From Fictibacillus sp. FJAT-27399 (GTDB lineage Bacteria > Bacillota > Bacilli > Bacillales > Fictibacillaceae): a stretch of DNA of 60,900 nt. This document shows, piece after piece, positions 42,848-51,882 of the stretch (position 1 is its first letter; each line of letters opens with the position of its first letter). The stretch is taken from the NCBI RefSeq assembly GCF_001510655.1, contig NZ_LMVC01000002.1, positions 45,609-106,508 on the forward strand, in the 5' to 3' direction. The position numbers and the translations under genes were made by a program. The notes under the pieces are model-generated. The model ran no database searches. It had not been told where the DNA came from and saw nothing but the letters and a program-made list of their open reading frames with translations.

Positions 42848-42963
42848 TTTTTTACACTTCCAAAATCATTTTGAAAGGCCAGCAGTGCCGTTTTTGAACA
42901 AATATCAATATTTACACCCTGTTTTTGAAGTTTGGAAATAAGCTCCTTAAGTTTTTTTGTCAT
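42844..42963 (-). CDS. Micro-protein, 39 aa, first of an overlapping pair
   Basis: The product starts MTKKLKELISKLQKQGVNID and ends QNDFGSVKK, an amphipathic basic helix followed by a short tail with one Cys. AAAGGA and GAGGAA lie before the ATG at 42963. Coupled to the 43-residue gene by a 4-base overlap. Divergent from the trehalose operon. Family unknown. Confidence 0.55.
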   Translation of the reverse strand: MTKKLKELISKLQKQGVNIDICSKTALLAFQNDFGSVKK

Positions 42964-43164
42964 GCTTCCTCATTCCTTTTTATTAGAATAAAGGCATATC
43001 AGCCCGCTTAACTTTAATCAACCATTCAAATCCAATTCTATTTCTTCTGTTCTTATAAACAGTATACCGCGTATAGGTGTTTTCATTTGACTTTTGAAAA
43101 AAATCCCACAACTATTGTTTTTTCATCGAAAGTTTGGATGAAGGTAAAAGAAATAACAAAAGTG

Positions 43165-43218
43165 TTGACCTTCATGTATATACAAGCTACAATACAAAAC
43201 AAGACATGTATATACAAG
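43165..43218 (+). promoter_or_regulatory. tre operon promoter with two TreR operators
   Basis: TTGACC (43165-43170), 17 bp, TACAAT (43188-43193). CATGTATATACAAG occurs at 43173-43186 inside the spacer and again at 43205-43218 just downstream, 32 bp apart (three helical turns). TTGTATATACAA-type sites are the known TreR operators of B. subtilis, so paired repression sites are expected, relieved by trehalose-6-phosphate. Confidence 0.85.
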
Positions 43219-43230
43219 TTTTCGCTTTTT

Positions 43231-43338
43231 ATGAAAGCGATTTAAAAACGCACTGCTTTACATCACTTTTCAAAATTTAGCCTTGATTACAACGCGTGAA
43301 CAAGGCTGTTTTATAAAAGTTATATGTAAACGGTATCA
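43231..43338 (+). promoter_or_regulatory. cre sites in the tre leader
   Basis: TGTAAACGGTATCA at 43325-43338 fits the CcpA cre consensus TGWNANCGNTNWCA fully and touches the treP ribosome binding site. ATGAAAGCGATTTAAA at 43231-43246 is a weaker candidate. Between them AGCCTTG (43279-43285) / CAAGGCT (43301-43307) plus GTTTTA forms a hairpin. Catabolite repression by roadblock or promoter interference is predicted. Confidence 0.7.
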
Positions 43339-43352
43339 AGGAGGAAGGTTAT

Positions 43353-44762
43353 ATGGACATCAGGCAAACCGCTGAACAAATTGTAGAAGCTGTAGGCGGC
43401 AAAGAAAACATCGGTGCAGCAACTCATTGTGTGACCAGACTTCGCTTTGCACTAAATGATGAAAATCAAGTCAACAAAGAAAAGCTCGAAAATATTGATG
43501 CGGTGAAGGGATCTTTTTCCACAAACGGCCAATTTCAAGTCGTCATCGGACAAGGACTCGTGGACAAAGTTTATAATGAGCTCGTCGAGGCTGCAGGAAT
43601 AGGTAAAGCAACAAAGGAAGACATCAAAAATGCGGCTGAACAGAAACTGAATCCTATACAGCGGGCCGTAAAAACATTAGCTGATATTTTTATTCCAATC
43701 CTTCCGGCAATCGTTACAGCCGGTCTGCTCATGGGGATAAACAATATCCTTACTGGGCCAGGGATTTTTTATGAGGGGAAATCTTTTGTCGATGTAAATA
43801 CCGCTTGGAAAGATCTTGCTGATATGATCAATGTGATTGCCAACACAGCGTTTGCTTTTCTTCCTGGATTAATCGGCTGGTCAGCCGTCAAGAAGTTCGG
43901 GGGAAATCCACTGCTGGGGATCGTCCTGGGTTTGATGCTTGTGCATCCAAGTCTTCTAAACGCATGGGATTACGGAAAAGCGCTTGAAGCTGGAAAAGTG
44001 CCGCACTGGAATTTATTCGGTTTACAGATTGAGAAGATCGGCTATCAAGGCCAGGTGCTTCCTGTTCTGCTGGCATCCTATGTGCTGGCGAAAATTGAAG
44101 TGTTTTTAAATAAAAAGGTACCCGATGCGTTTAAATTGCTTATCGTTGCTCCGATTGCCCTGCTCGTTACAGGTTTTCTTTCCTTTATCGTTATTGGCCC
44201 GATTACATTTGGAATCGCAAACTTTTTAACTGATGGACTTGTCAGTATTTTTGACAACTTTGCTGCTTTAGGAGGGCTTATCTATGGCGGTCTCTACGCT
44301 CTGCTTGTTGTAACAGGCATGCACCATACCTTCCTGGCGGTAGATCTTCAGCTCATCGGAAGCAAGGGAGGAACCTTTTTATGGCCGATGCTCGCTCTTT
44401 CTAATATTGCTCAAGGATCCGCCGCTCTGGCTATGATGTTTATCTCAAAAGACGAAAAGGTAAAAGGATTGTCCTTTACATCAGCTGTTTCTGCGTATTT
44501 AGGAATAACTGAACCTGCACTGTTTGGGGTTAATCTGAGGTTCAGATATCCCTTCATCTGTGCGATCATCGGTTCTGCGATCGCGGGGGTATTCATTACT
44601 ATAAATAAAGTTAAAGCTTCTTCCATCGGTGTCGGTGGAATACCTGGTTTCCTTTCTATTTTCCCGGATAAATGGGCGCCTTTCTTTATTGGAATGGCCA
44701 TCGCAATTGTTGTTCCGTTTGTATTAACATACCTCTTTGCCAAAGTAAAAAAAGCGAAATAA
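43353..44762 (+). CDS. treP: PTS trehalose-specific EIIBC component
   Basis: The protein has 469 residues. EIIB at residues ~1-85 with phospho-Cys26 in GAATHCVTRLRFAL, then the glucose-family EIIC from LADIFIPILPAIVTAGLLMG with the active region ALLVVTGMHHTFLAVDLQLI. It imports trehalose as trehalose-6-phosphate. It lacks EIIA, as is normal for TreP, which borrows the glucose EIIA. AAGGAGGAAGG precedes the ATG. First gene of treP-treA-treR; the 76-bp gap to treA has a hairpin (GCTGGCTC/GAGCCGGC) without a T-run. Confidence 0.93.
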   Translation: MDIRQTAEQIVEAVGGKENIGAATHCVTRLRFALNDENQVNKEKLENIDAVKGSFSTNGQFQVVIGQGLVDKVYNELVEAAGIGKATKEDIKNAAEQKLNPIQRAVKTLADIFIPILPAIVTAGLLMGINNILTGPGIFYEGKSFVDVNTAWKDLADMINVIANTAFAFLPGLIGWSAVKKFGGNPLLGIVLGLMLVHPSLLNAWDYGKALEAGKVPHWNLFGLQIEKIGYQGQVLPVLLASYVLAKIEVFLNKKVPDAFKLLIVAPIALLVTGFLSFIVIGPITFGIANFLTDGLVSIFDNFAALGGLIYGGLYALLVVTGMHHTFLAVDLQLIGSKGGTFLWPMLALSNIAQGSAALAMMFISKDEKVKGLSFTSAVSAYLGITEPALFGVNLRFRYPFICAIIGSAIAGVFITINKVKASSIGVGGIPGFLSIFPDKWAPFFIGMAIAIVVPFVLTYLFAKVKKAK

Positions 44763-44838
44763 CGGACAAGTACAGCTGGCTCACTTACATGAGCCGGCTT
44801 CACATTTATAACTATTAGACAGATAGGCGGTGTACACT

Positions 44839-46521
44839 ATGGAACAGCCATGGTGGAAAAAATCAGTGGTTTATCAGATTTATCCAAAAAGCTTCAAGGA
44901 TACGACCGGAAACGGTACCGGAGATTTAAACGGAATCATTGAAAAGCTGGACTACTTAAAGCTTTTCGGTGTAGATGTGGTCTGGCTGACTCCAATCTAT
45001 GAGTCTCCGCAAAAAGATAACGGTTATGATATCAGTGATTATTATAAAATTCATGAAGAATACGGCTCCATGGAAGATTTTGAACGGCTGCTGGGTGAAG
45101 CGCATAACCGGAGCATTAAAATCATCATGGATATCGTTGTGAATCATACATCTACAGATCATGCATGGTTTAAACAAGCCAGCTCTTCAAAAAACAATGA
45201 ATTTAGAGATTTTTATATATGGAAAGATCCGAAGGACGGAGCTGCACCGAATAACTGGATCTCCAAATTTGGCGGATCAGCGTGGAAATATGATGAAACA
45301 ACAGAACAGTATTATTTGCACCTTTTTGATGTATCTCAAGCGGATCTGAATTGGGAAAATAAAAAGGTCCGTGAAAATGTGTATGAGATGATGAACTTCT
45401 GGTTTGATAAAGGCGTTGACGGTTTTAGGCTGGATGTGATTAATCTTATTTCTAAAAATCAGGATTTTCCTGAAGATGACGGATCACTTCCGCCTGGTGA
45501 CGGCCGCAGATTTTATACGGACGGCCCAAGGGTGCATGAGTTTATACAGGAGATGAATTCAGAGGTCTTTTCTAAGCATGACAGTCTGACAGTGGGAGAG
45601 ATGTCCTCCACTTCCATCGATCATTGTATCCGATATTCCAGGCCGGAAAACAAAGAATTAAGCATGACGTTTAACTTCCATCATTTAAAAGTTGACTATC
45701 CTAATGGAGAAAAGTGGACGGCCGCTGATTTTGATTTTCTTTCGTTAAAAAGGATTCTTTCTGAATGGCAGACACGCATGAATGAAGGTGGCGGGTGGAA
45801 TGCGCTGTTCTGGTGCAATCATGATCAGCCTCGAATCGTCTCCCGATATGGGGATGATGGTGAACATCGGATAACATCGGCAAAAATGCTGGCGACGGTG
45901 ATTCACTGTATGCAGGGTACTCCTTTTATTTATCAGGGTGAAGAGTTCGGCATGACAAATCCGGGCTTTGATTCCATCGAAGACTACCGGGATGTTGAAA
46001 CACTCAATGTCTACCAAGAGTTAAAAGAGGCAGGAAAAGATGTACCGGAGATTATCAAGATACTAAAGCAGAAATCAAGAGATAACTCACGTACTCCTGT
46101 ACAATGGGATGCATCGCCAAATGCTGGTTTTACCTCAGGTACTCCTTGGATCAACGTTGCGCCTAATTATAAAGAAATCAATGCACAAAAGGCCGTTCAC
46201 GACGAGTACTCTGTGTTCAGCCACTATCAGAAATTAATCTCCATGCGAAAGTCGCTGGATGTTCTAACAGAGGGGGATTACAACTTAATCCTCGAAGACC
46301 ATCCATCTATTTTTGCCTATACGAGAAATACTCCAGATGAAAAACTGCTGGTCATTAATAATTTCTATGCTAAAGAAGCGGTGTTCCATGCACCTCAAGA
46401 GCTTGTACCTTCAGGGAGAAAGGCAGAGGTGATCCTGTCTAACTACGAGGATTCATCCCATGAATTCCAAGGAATGAAGCTGAGACCTTATGAATCCATC
46501 GTTTATCGCATTATAAAGTAA
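44839..46521 (+). CDS. treA: Trehalose-6-phosphate hydrolase (GH13)
   Basis: The enzyme cleaves trehalose-6-phosphate to glucose and glucose-6-phosphate in the cytoplasm. It has 560 residues. GH13 regions: DIVVNHTSTDHAWF, GFRLDVINLISK (nucleophile Asp), VGEMSSTS (acid/base Glu), FWCNHDQPRIVSRYG. Phosphotrehalase-type opening PWWKKSVVYQIYPKSFKDTT. The ATG at 44839 follows AGGCGG by 8 bases; the ORF extends three codons further without support. Confidence 0.93.
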   Translation: MEQPWWKKSVVYQIYPKSFKDTTGNGTGDLNGIIEKLDYLKLFGVDVVWLTPIYESPQKDNGYDISDYYKIHEEYGSMEDFERLLGEAHNRSIKIIMDIVVNHTSTDHAWFKQASSSKNNEFRDFYIWKDPKDGAAPNNWISKFGGSAWKYDETTEQYYLHLFDVSQADLNWENKKVRENVYEMMNFWFDKGVDGFRLDVINLISKNQDFPEDDGSLPPGDGRRFYTDGPRVHEFIQEMNSEVFSKHDSLTVGEMSSTSIDHCIRYSRPENKELSMTFNFHHLKVDYPNGEKWTAADFDFLSLKRILSEWQTRMNEGGGWNALFWCNHDQPRIVSRYGDDGEHRITSAKMLATVIHCMQGTPFIYQGEEFGMTNPGFDSIEDYRDVETLNVYQELKEAGKDVPEIIKILKQKSRDNSRTPVQWDASPNAGFTSGTPWINVAPNYKEINAQKAVHDEYSVFSHYQKLISMRKSLDVLTEGDYNLILEDHPSIFAYTRNTPDEKLLVINNFYAKEAVFHAPQELVPSGRKAEVILSNYEDSSHEFQGMKLRPYESIVYRIIK

Positions 46522-46546
46522 TGGTACAATAAATGTGGTGGTAAAA

Positions 46547-47263
46547 ATGAAAACAAACAAATATTTGGCGATCTATCAAGAGATATCCCAGCAGATTGAA
46601 AAAGGGGAATTTGCTGCAAGAAAACAACTGCCCTCTGAGCATGAGCTTGCTGAGCGATACAAGACATCCAGGGAAACGATCAGAAAGGCCTTAAACTTGC
46701 TTGCTCAGAACGGGTTTATCCAGAAGATCCGCGGGAAAGGCTCAATCGTCCTTGATCTGGCTAAATTTGATTTTCCTGTTTCCGGACTGGTCAGCTTTAA
46801 GGAATTGGCCTCGAAATTAGGGAAACCTTGGAAAACATTGGTTCATGAATTGGAAACAATCGCTCCAGACGTTTTTTTGCAAAATGAGCTGAATTTGACG
46901 AAGAACGATACCGTTAGGAAAGTAATAAGGATACGGGAGATAAATGAGGAAAAAATTATCCTCGATAAAGACTTTTTTAACGAAAGGTTGGTTCCTGGTT
47001 TAACAAAAAAAATCTGTGAAGATTCGATCTACGAATATATAGAAAAAGATCTTGGGTTAACGATCAGCTTTGCCAAAAAAGAAATTATTGTTGAAGAACC
47101 GACAGAGGAAGATCAAAACTTGTTATCACTCAATGGCTTTCATAACGTTGTAGTTGTTAAAAATCATGTCTATCTTGATGATGCAAGCCTTCTTCAATAC
47201 ACTGAATCCAGGCATCGTCCCGATAAATTCCGATTTGTTGACTTTGCAAGAAGAAATCATTAG
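46547..47263 (+). CDS. treR: Trehalose operon repressor (GntR/HutC family)
   Basis: The repressor has 238 residues, the length of B. subtilis TreR. N-terminal GntR HTH (KYLAIYQEISQQIEKGEFAA, LPSEHELAERYKTSRETIRK), C-terminal UTRA ligand domain that binds trehalose-6-phosphate. ATG at 46547 with GTGGTGG upstream. Last gene of the operon; it presumably binds the two sites at 43173-43218. Confidence 0.92.
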   Translation: MKTNKYLAIYQEISQQIEKGEFAARKQLPSEHELAERYKTSRETIRKALNLLAQNGFIQKIRGKGSIVLDLAKFDFPVSGLVSFKELASKLGKPWKTLVHELETIAPDVFLQNELNLTKNDTVRKVIRIREINEEKIILDKDFFNERLVPGLTKKICEDSIYEYIEKDLGLTISFAKKEIIVEEPTEEDQNLLSLNGFHNVVVVKNHVYLDDASLLQYTESRHRPDKFRFVDFARRNH

Positions 47264-47269
47264 TTTACG

Positions 47270-47299
47270 CCAGGCAATGCGACCATTGCCTGGTTTTTT
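47270..47299 (+). terminator. Terminator of the tre operon
   Basis: CCAGGCAATG / CATTGCCTGG with loop CGAC and T6. Confidence 0.9.
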
Positions 47300-47363
47300 A
47301 TTTTCATCCATTAAAAGTGTTACTATAGAAGAGGATGCTTGGATACATAAGGAGGGAACACCA

Positions 47364-48194
47364 TTGGCAATGGAACGTGACTTATACGAGTATTTGATGC
47401 GAAACACCGCAGCTTTAAGTGAGGAATGGCTGAAGCTTCAGGAGGAAAAATTAAGTCTCAGCGGCTCTTTAGAAGGAGTCAGCGCAGAACGAATACAGCA
47501 TAATCAAACATTTATTGAAAATATGGCCAAAACGTTTATCAGCGACGACGTGAACTTTTCCGCGTGGTCAGAGCAGGTGGCTGTAAGAAGGGCAAATGCT
47601 GATACCCCATTGCATGAAACTTTGGAAAACTTTAAATATTTCAGGATTGTTTTCTGGAATCTAATCATGGATTTTGTACAAGAGAATGAAGCAGAAATCT
47701 CCCTTCAAACGCTGGGACGATGGAGCAAAAAAGTGAATGCGGGTGTTGATCATGTCATTGAGCTTTTTACGGTTTATTTCCAGCAGATCAGTGACGCGAG
47801 ACTCTTGTCACAGCAGCAGATGATCCTGGAACTGAGTGCGCCGATTATTCCCGTGTTTTCAGGGATCGGTGTTTTGCCGCTGGTAGGCGAAATTGATACT
47901 TACCGCGCGCAAATGATTAAAGAAAGCAGTCTTGATAAATGCACAGAATTAAAACTTGAACATTTGATCATTGATCTCTCAGGTGTTCCAATCATGGATA
48001 CGATGGTAGCGAATGAGCTGTTTCAAGTTGTTCGGGCGCTTGCTTTACTCGGTGTTGAAACAACAGTAACTGGAATTCGTCCGGAAATTGCACAGACTGC
48101 GGTTAACCTTGGATTGGATTTTTCCAACATATCAACGTATGCCCATCTGCGCCAGGCGCTCCCGGTGATTATTAAAAGCCGTCAACTTTCATAA
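47364..48194 (+). CDS. RsbR-family stressosome protein (STAS domain)
   Basis: The protein has 276 residues, typical of RsbRA-RD. N-terminal globin-like helical domain (residues ~1-140), linker, then STAS with APIIPVFSGIGVLPLVGEID, LIIDLSGVPIMDTMVANELF (phosphorylatable Ser/Thr by RsbT at the DT position) and TGIRPEIAQTAVNLGLD. It should join the 1.8-MDa stressosome feeding the SigB cascade. TTG start at 47364 with AAGGAGG 8 bases upstream; the longer frame overlaps treR and is spurious. Confidence 0.88.
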   Translation: MAMERDLYEYLMRNTAALSEEWLKLQEEKLSLSGSLEGVSAERIQHNQTFIENMAKTFISDDVNFSAWSEQVAVRRANADTPLHETLENFKYFRIVFWNLIMDFVQENEAEISLQTLGRWSKKVNAGVDHVIELFTVYFQQISDARLLSQQQMILELSAPIIPVFSGIGVLPLVGEIDTYRAQMIKESSLDKCTELKLEHLIIDLSGVPIMDTMVANELFQVVRALALLGVETTVTGIRPEIAQTAVNLGLDFSNISTYAHLRQALPVIIKSRQLS

Positions 48195-48210
48195 CCTATT
48201 GTTATTTCAG

Positions 48211-48237
48211 CCACCTTTTATCTTGGGTGGTTTTTTT
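48211..48237 (+). terminator. Terminator of the rsbR-like gene
   Basis: CCACC / GGTGG stem with a 10-base loop and T7; short stem, moderate strength. Confidence 0.65.
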
Positions 48238-48368
48238 GATAGGGTGAAAATTTCAGGATAAAGCATCCAGTATGGAGGGTAGTATATGTATATGTTTATT
48301 TGCTGTATGAAAAATATTTAAATATGAAAAATTGAACAATATAAAATTTAAAGGGGGTTGATGGTAGA

Positions 48369-49544
48369 TTGAAATATCTTATTTTTATTTTAGGGCTTGC
48401 TGTTATATTTTTGCTTGCTTATGCCGTCAGCAATAATAGAAAGCATATCAAGTTTAAACCTATAATTATCATGCTTGTACTTCAGGTCCTGCTGACTTAT
48501 ATCCTGCTCAATACAGGGATTGGTTTAGTAATTATCCATGGTATCTCTAATCTTTTTGAGAAGCTGCTCGGGTATGCAGCAGACGGTGTAAACTTTGTTT
48601 TTGGCGGAATTGCAAACAAAGGGGCTATGCCATTCTTCTTTAATGTTCTCCTGCCGATTGTATTTATATCCGTTCTGATCGGAATTGCACAGCACTTAAG
48701 AATTCTGCCTTTCATCATAAAATGGATCGGATTTTTCCTAAGCAAGATCAATGGTTTAGGGCGTTTGGAATCCTATAACGCCGTGGCTTCAGCAGTCTTC
48801 GGACAATCAGAAGTTTTTATTTCGGTTAAAAAGCTGCTGGGCCATATGCCAAGGCATCGTCTGTACACGCTGTGTACGTCTGCGATGTCCACGGTATCTG
48901 CATCCATACTTGGTGCATATATGACACTGATTGATCCGAAGTATGTTGTGACGGCCTTAATGCTTAATCTTCTTGGAGGATTCATCATAGTAAATATCAT
49001 TAACCCTTATGAAGTAACAGCAGAAGAGGATATTATCGAGATTCAGGAAGAAAAGCAAACCTTTTTTGAAATGCTGGGGGAGTATGTTCTGGACGGGTTT
49101 AAAGTAGCAATCATTGTAGGTGCGATGCTAATTGGATTTGTGGCGCTGATCAGTGCCGTTAATGATGTTTTCAATATGGCGTTCGGCATAACGTTTCAAA
49201 AGCTGCTCGGATATGTATTTGCTCCGTTCGCCTTTATTGTCGGTGTTCCTTTTTCAGAGACTGTAAAAGCCGGAACGATTATGGCAACAAAGCTTGTATC
49301 CAATGAGTTTGTAGCAATGCTTGACCTCGCCAAAATTAAAGGACTTTCCGAGCGTACCGTTGGTATTGTATCGGTATTTCTCGTTTCTTTTGCCAACTTT
49401 TCTTCAATCGGAATCATAACAGGTGCGGTAAAAGGCCTTCATGAACAAAAAGGGAACGAAGTAGCAAAATTCGGACTGAAACTGCTGTATGGAGCCACAC
49501 TCGTCAGCTTGTTATCAGCAGCAGTTGCAGGGATCATGATCTAG
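48369..49544 (+). CDS. Nucleoside transporter, NupC/NupG family (second copy)
   Basis: The protein has 391 residues and clear similarity to the product at 10803: YILLNTGIGLVIIHGISNLF, AVFGQSEVFISVKKLLGHMP, STVSASILGAYMTLIDPKYV, FLVSFANFSSIGIITGAVKG. TTG start at 48369 with GGGGG upstream. No riboswitch precedes it, unlike nupG, so regulation differs. YutK-like in B. subtilis terms; specificity cannot be read from the sequence. Flanked on both sides by STAS-domain genes on the same strand. Confidence 0.87.
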   Translation: MKYLIFILGLAVIFLLAYAVSNNRKHIKFKPIIIMLVLQVLLTYILLNTGIGLVIIHGISNLFEKLLGYAADGVNFVFGGIANKGAMPFFFNVLLPIVFISVLIGIAQHLRILPFIIKWIGFFLSKINGLGRLESYNAVASAVFGQSEVFISVKKLLGHMPRHRLYTLCTSAMSTVSASILGAYMTLIDPKYVVTALMLNLLGGFIIVNIINPYEVTAEEDIIEIQEEKQTFFEMLGEYVLDGFKVAIIVGAMLIGFVALISAVNDVFNMAFGITFQKLLGYVFAPFAFIVGVPFSETVKAGTIMATKLVSNEFVAMLDLAKIKGLSERTVGIVSVFLVSFANFSSIGIITGAVKGLHEQKGNEVAKFGLKLLYGATLVSLLSAAVAGIMI

Positions 49545-49556
49545 TGATTTTATTAG

Positions 49557-49592
49557 AAAGGCTGAATCTAACGGGAATTCAGCCTTTTTTTT
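49557..49592 (+). terminator. Terminator of the second nucleoside transporter gene
   Basis: AAAGGCTGAATT/AATTCAGCCTTT-type stem followed by T8. Confidence 0.85.
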
Positions 49593-49662
49593 GGGCTTTT
49601 TCTTGTGAATACAGTAAAATTAAAGAAAGGTTGATTGCCAAGCCTTGAAAGGACTGGTCATT

Positions 49663-50685
49663 ATGAATCATTTAAATAATACACAGATTAAGGTGGGAAG
49701 TGCTGAATTCAGCTGGAAACCTGCTGATGGAAGCTTTTTATTCGAAGGGGAGGATGCTATTCTCTTTTGGATTAATTCCGCTTTTAAAACATTTCTTGAC
49801 ACCATTGAAGAAGTATCCGGGGATGAGTCAGCTAATATCGTACTTGAGACAACTGGATATCGGATGGGAATCATCGTTGGAGAATTCTTTTATAATGAAG
49901 GAGCCAATCCGTCAGATGTCCTGAATGTACTGCCAGGGATTTATGCTTCTGCCGGATGGGGAACCTTGGAGATTGAAGAGTTGGATGAAAAAGAGAAGAA
50001 AGCTGTTTTGCGGATGAAAAACAGCTGGGAATACCGAATCAATAAGCTGCAGAAAAAGAAGAACCATGGAACATTCATTCCTGGACACTGGGCGGGTGTA
50101 CTAACCGGATTGTTTGGAGAGAACCTCTGGTATCGAGTGACTTCCAGCCAGCTGGAAGGTGATGAACATTGTCAGTTTGAATTCTATCCCTCACTAATCA
50201 CCGTTTCTGAAAATATTCATGAACTTTCAAGAAGGAGAGAACAGGCTGAAATATTTAAGCTTGAAAAAATAGTGGAAGAACGGACGAAAGAATTGTCCGA
50301 TCTGCTAAAAGTTATTTCTTCACCTATCATACCTGTCTTGGATCATATTGTAGTCATCCCGCTATTGGGCAAGTATAACGAAGACCGTTCTAAAGAATTG
50401 CTTGAAAAAACCATCAATGAACTTCCGAAATATGAAGCTGATTTTTTAATCCTTGATCTTACGGGATTGGATGAGGACATTAGCGAGTATACAATTTCTC
50501 TGTTTCAGCAGCTCATTGCGGCTACGACATTGCTTGGCACAAAAACGATCATGGTAGGAATTTCATCGGCACTTAGTATAAAGATGACAAATTCAAATTA
50601 TCATACTTCCGATATAAAGTCCTTTGCCAATCTAAAGCATGGCATTCATTATGCCCTTGCTGAAAGAGGCCAAAGGATCATATAA
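49663..50685 (+). CDS. V4R-like sensor, coiled coil and STAS domain protein
   Basis: The protein has 340 residues. The N-terminal half resembles a V4R/XylR_N-type small-molecule domain: LETTGYRMGIIVGEFFYNEG, VLPGIYASAGWGTLEIEEL, and the closing VTSSQLEGDEHCQFEFYPSL. A charged helix (RREQAEIFKLEKIVEERTKE) leads into a STAS domain (SSPIIPVLDHIVVIPLLGKY, FLILDLTGLDEDISEY). Its STAS resembles RsbR but the GIRPEIAQT motif is replaced and the DT phospho-site aligns with IS. It may be a stressosome-like or antagonist sensor with altered phosphorylation. ATG at 49663 with AAAGGA 9 bases upstream. Confidence 0.75.
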   Translation: MNHLNNTQIKVGSAEFSWKPADGSFLFEGEDAILFWINSAFKTFLDTIEEVSGDESANIVLETTGYRMGIIVGEFFYNEGANPSDVLNVLPGIYASAGWGTLEIEELDEKEKKAVLRMKNSWEYRINKLQKKKNHGTFIPGHWAGVLTGLFGENLWYRVTSSQLEGDEHCQFEFYPSLITVSENIHELSRRREQAEIFKLEKIVEERTKELSDLLKVISSPIIPVLDHIVVIPLLGKYNEDRSKELLEKTINELPKYEADFLILDLTGLDEDISEYTISLFQQLIAATTLLGTKTIMVGISSALSIKMTNSNYHTSDIKSFANLKHGIHYALAERGQRII

Positions 50686-50724
50686 AAAAAACAATCGCAG
50701 CCATTGGCTGCGATTGTTTTTTTC
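50684..50724. terminator. Bidirectional terminator
   Basis: AACAATCGCAGCC / GGCTGCGATTGTT with A- and T-runs on both sides, serving both convergent genes. Confidence 0.88.
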
Positions 50725-50728
50725 ATTG

Positions 50729-50929
50729 TTAATAAGGTGGTAGGATTAATTCTTGAGCGCAGTTTGGACAATACGTATAGCGTTGTTCTTCAACAAGAGA
50801 ATGTACTTTATCTTCGCTGTTTGTGAAGTCACGATAATTGATAAGAATAAAGTTATGCTGGCATGCGTGGCAGATGTATGCTGTCCGATGTATAACCAAG
50901 GATTTATGATCAACTAAGTACTTTGACAT
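50729..50929 (-). CDS. Small zinc-ribbon protein, 66 aa
   Basis: Two C-x2-C knuckles, ICHAC near residue 20 and YCPNC near residue 55, frame a short beta-rich middle (FILINYRDF); a rubredoxin-like zinc ribbon is likely. GGGGGG lies before the ATG. Family and function not recognised; it may bind nucleic acid or another protein. Confidence 0.7.
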   Translation of the reverse strand: MSKYLVDHKSLVIHRTAYICHACQHNFILINYRDFTNSEDKVHSLVEEQRYTYCPNCAQELILPPY

Positions 50930-51105
50930 AGAAAGCCCCCCGCATTAATCTGACATAATTTTATCATAACGTATTAATATTGCGAAAACATTACAATGGT
51001 TTAAAGGCTTCCATACCGATTTATAGTTTACATCCGAGGAAATAAGGGAAATATTTTAAGCTAGATCATTAGACCTAATTGAAATTAAATCCGGAGGCTT
51101 TCACC

Positions 51106-51879
51106 ATGAAAAAAAACACATTAATTATCGCATCCTGTCTGATCGTTCTAATCACAGGCATCCTTTTTTCCATCACAAAGCTTAATCTTCCTTCTGTTCT
51201 GTCCTCTATGACCCATTACGGAAAATCAGAATTGAAAAACGATGGCAAAGAATTTAATTTGGTTGCATTGGGGGATTCATTATCCTATGGTGTAGGAAAT
51301 TCAAGCAACAGCGGTTATGTAGGAACAGTGGAAGAACGACTTGAAAATCACATGAAAACTGAGATTACAGTCAAGGATTACGGAGTTCCAGATGATACAA
51401 GCGCCTTATTGTTAAAGCGTTTAAAGAATGAACAGTTAAAGTCATCCATCGGCTCTGCACGAATGATCTTCTTAAATATTGGTATGAATGATTACTTAAA
51501 CAGCCTGCACCTTTCTAAAACCCAGCCGGATCGAAAAAAAGAAATCATTATAAAAGCACAGCAGAACTATCAAAACAATTTAAAAACAGCGGTAAAAGAA
51601 ATGAGAAAAGAAAATCCAAAGGCAAAAATATATCTGGTAGGCATTTATAACCCATTCACAAACCGAAAAGACCGCCTCCCTGAAAGCGGCCTGGTTCAGC
51701 AATGGAACAAAAAGGCACAGGATATAACGGCTGAACAGGAGAATACCCGGTTTATTAATGTAGAGGGAGTCTTCACAGGGAAAAACAAAAAAGCTTATTT
51801 TGCTGACGAACTGCATCCTAATAAAAAGGGGTATGCGTTAATCGGTGAAGTAGTTTATAAACGTTTAGAGTTAAGGTGA
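51106..51879 (+). CDS. SGNH/GDSL-type hydrolase, membrane-anchored (YpmR-like)
   Basis: The protein has 257 residues. N-terminal helix TLIIASCLIVLITGILFSIT acts as anchor or signal. Block I VALGDSLSYGVG (nucleophile Ser), block III NIGMNDYLN, block V DELHPNKKGY (Asp/His). This is an esterase or acylhydrolase acting outside the membrane; the YpmR group of Bacillus is similar in length. ATG at 51106 with CGGAGG upstream. Confidence 0.86.
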   Translation: MKKNTLIIASCLIVLITGILFSITKLNLPSVLSSMTHYGKSELKNDGKEFNLVALGDSLSYGVGNSSNSGYVGTVEERLENHMKTEITVKDYGVPDDTSALLLKRLKNEQLKSSIGSARMIFLNIGMNDYLNSLHLSKTQPDRKKEIIIKAQQNYQNNLKTAVKEMRKENPKAKIYLVGIYNPFTNRKDRLPESGLVQQWNKKAQDITAEQENTRFINVEGVFTGKNKKAYFADELHPNKKGYALIGEVVYKRLELR

Positions 51880-51882
51880 ATC

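Noticed and set aside
43353-44762. Missing EIIA domain in TreP as a defect
   Set aside because: Trehalose EIIBC of Bacillus normally lacks EIIA.
47154-47363. N-terminal extension of the RsbR-like protein
   Set aside because: Overlaps treR and its terminator; the TTG at 47364 has an excellent site and gives the family length.
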